64,000 nucleotides of DNA from Paenibacillus nasutitermitis (GTDB lineage Bacteria > Bacillota > Bacilli > Paenibacillales > Paenibacillaceae), in NCBI RefSeq assembly GCF_014641075.1, contig NZ_BMHP01000001.1:744001-808000 (forward strand), in the 5' to 3' direction. Made by a program: the position numbers and the translations under genes. This document shows positions 63,371 to 64,000 of this stretch, piece after piece; position 1 is the stretch's first letter, and every line of letters starts with the position of its first letter. The notes under the pieces are model-generated. The model worked only from the letters and a program-made list of their open reading frames with translations, had not been told where the DNA came from and did no database searches.

Positions 63371-64000
63371 CTAATAGTAGCCGGGTAATTGGATGCCGCT
63401 CCAGACGCTTACATCGCATTGGCCTTCATTATTTCGCCCCACAGCCACCACTGTGCCATCCGATTGAAGACCGACGGTATGAGCGCAACCCGCCGCAACT
63501 GCCACAATATCGCGCCAGCCACTTATATTGCATTGGCCATGCTCATTCCTGCCTACAGCCGCCACAGTACCGTCCGATTTAAGGCCTATGGTATGATTAC
63601 TACCCGCCGCTATTGCCACCATATCGCGCCAGGCGCTTACATTGCATTGTCCTTCTTTATTTCGTCCCACAGCCATCACTGTGCCGTCCGATTTAAGACC
63701 GACGGTATGAAGGTAACCCGCCGCAACCGCCACTATGTCACGCCATGCGCTTACGTTGCATTGGCCATACCGATTATTACCCACAATCGTCACCGAGCCA
63801 TCCACTTTAAGCCCGACCGTATGCCAGTCACCGGCCGCAACCGCCACCACATCACGCCAGCTGTTTACATTGCATTGGCCTTCATTATTTCGGCCCACAG
63901 CCACCACTGTGCCGTCCGCTCTAATCCCGACGGTACGACGCCAACCCGCTGCAACCGCCACCATACCGTTCCAGCCGCTTACATCGCATTGGTCATGCTT
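63371..64000 (-). CDS. RCC1-repeat protein, 5' end outside the window
   Basis: The frame is open from base 64000 leftwards to the stop at 63371, so the N-terminus lies beyond the window. It consists almost wholly of 38-residue RCC1-like beta-propeller repeats with the core GQCNVSAWRDIVAVAAG, then HTVGLKSDGTVxAVGRN. A partial copy stands at the window edge, five full copies follow, and the tail ends GIQLPGYY. Function is unknown; such bacterial propellers are usually binding modules. The repeats are very alike at the DNA level, which suggests recent expansion. Confidence 0.85.
   Translation of the reverse strand, partial: KHDQCDVSGWNGMVAVAAGWRRTVGIRADGTVVAVGRNNEGQCNVNSWRDVVAVAAGDWHTVGLKVDGSVTIVGNNRYGQCNVSAWRDIVAVAAGYLHTVGLKSDGTVMAVGRNKEGQCNVSAWRDMVAIAAGSNHTIGLKSDGTVAAVGRNEHGQCNISGWRDIVAVAAGCAHTVGLQSDGTVVAVGRNNEGQCDVSVWSGIQLPGYY
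63400..64000 (-). repeat. Tandem 114-bp repeats encoding RCC1 blades
   Basis: About five copies of a 114-base unit, seen on the plus strand through recurring GCTTACATTGCATTGGCC and GCCGTCCGATTTAAG blocks. Differences between copies are mostly single bases. Confidence 0.75.

Noticed and set aside
1..64000. CRISPR arrays, tRNA/rRNA genes, T-box or metabolite riboswitches
   Set aside because: No regularly spaced short repeats outside coding sequence, no tRNA-like cloverleaf, and no recognisable riboswitch leader was seen before guaB or any other gene.

Overview
The window looks like a chromosomal stretch from a Paenibacillus-like member of the Bacillota. The evidence is the density of YesM/YesN-type two-component systems, LplA/LplB/LplC-type sugar importers without their own ATPase, large secreted multi-domain carbohydrate-active proteins, AraC one-component regulators, strong GGAGG ribosome binding sites, CcpA-type cre palindromes, and Bacillota housekeeping or stress genes (a YwaC-type alarmone synthetase, cardiolipin synthase, TelA). 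No tRNA, rRNA, CRISPR array, insertion sequence or phage gene was seen.

Layout. 1-3.7 kb: the end of a secreted modular carbohydrate-binding protein, then a secreted SGNH hydrolase. 3.8-7.5 kb (minus): a tight three-gene operon coding for an XpaC-like membrane protein, a membrane-anchored solute-binding/VWA protein and TelA. 7.7-10.2 kb: a small DNA-binding protein, then an AraC regulator divergent from a nucleoside hydrolase. 10.4-13.5 kb (minus): an ECF sigma factor, a small membrane anti-sigma-like protein and a large TPR/carboxypeptidase-regulatory-domain membrane protein. 13.6-16.7 kb: KDPG aldolase, cardiolipin synthase, alarmone synthetase. 16.8-19.7 kb: an ADP-ribosylglycohydrolase-fold protein divergent from an AraC regulator.

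19.7-32.0 kb is a visibly AT-richer block closed by a terminator at each end. It holds a 1499-residue secreted putative glycosidase with its own promoter and a cre site, then a histidine kinase, response regulator, lipoprotein and two permeases. 32.2-39.4 kb is a second kinase/regulator/importer system of different gene order, with two cre-like sites before the permeases. 39.5-50.6 kb holds a third system (41.5-48.6 kb). It is a GC-richer paralogue of the AT-rich one in the same gene order, and it is bracketed on each side by a divergent AraC/PhyH-dioxygenase pair. 50.7-53.5 kb: an operon of Gfo/Idh/MocA dehydrogenase, aldo/keto reductase and alpha/beta esterase. 53.7-57.2 kb: a heterodimeric ABC exporter with one degenerate ATP site. 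57.5-60.2 kb: an aldose-1-epimerase-like protein and an IMP dehydrogenase. 60.3-63.3 kb: an AraC regulator divergent from a sugar isomerase/dehydrogenase pair, with two strong inverted repeats between them. 63.4-64.0 kb: the 3' part of an RCC1-repeat protein running off the window.

Taken together, most of the window is a glycan-scavenging region. Secreted enzymes cut or deacylate polysaccharide, three kinase/regulator pairs sense products, three importers take up oligosaccharides, and cytoplasmic dehydrogenases, epimerases and dioxygenases presumably process them. Substrates cannot be read from the sequence. The best candidates for undescribed biology are the XpaC/VWA/TelA operon, the AraC/PhyH pairs around the third importer, the ECF module with its large sensor-like third gene, and the giant glycosidase whose GH99-like motif lacks its second glutamate.
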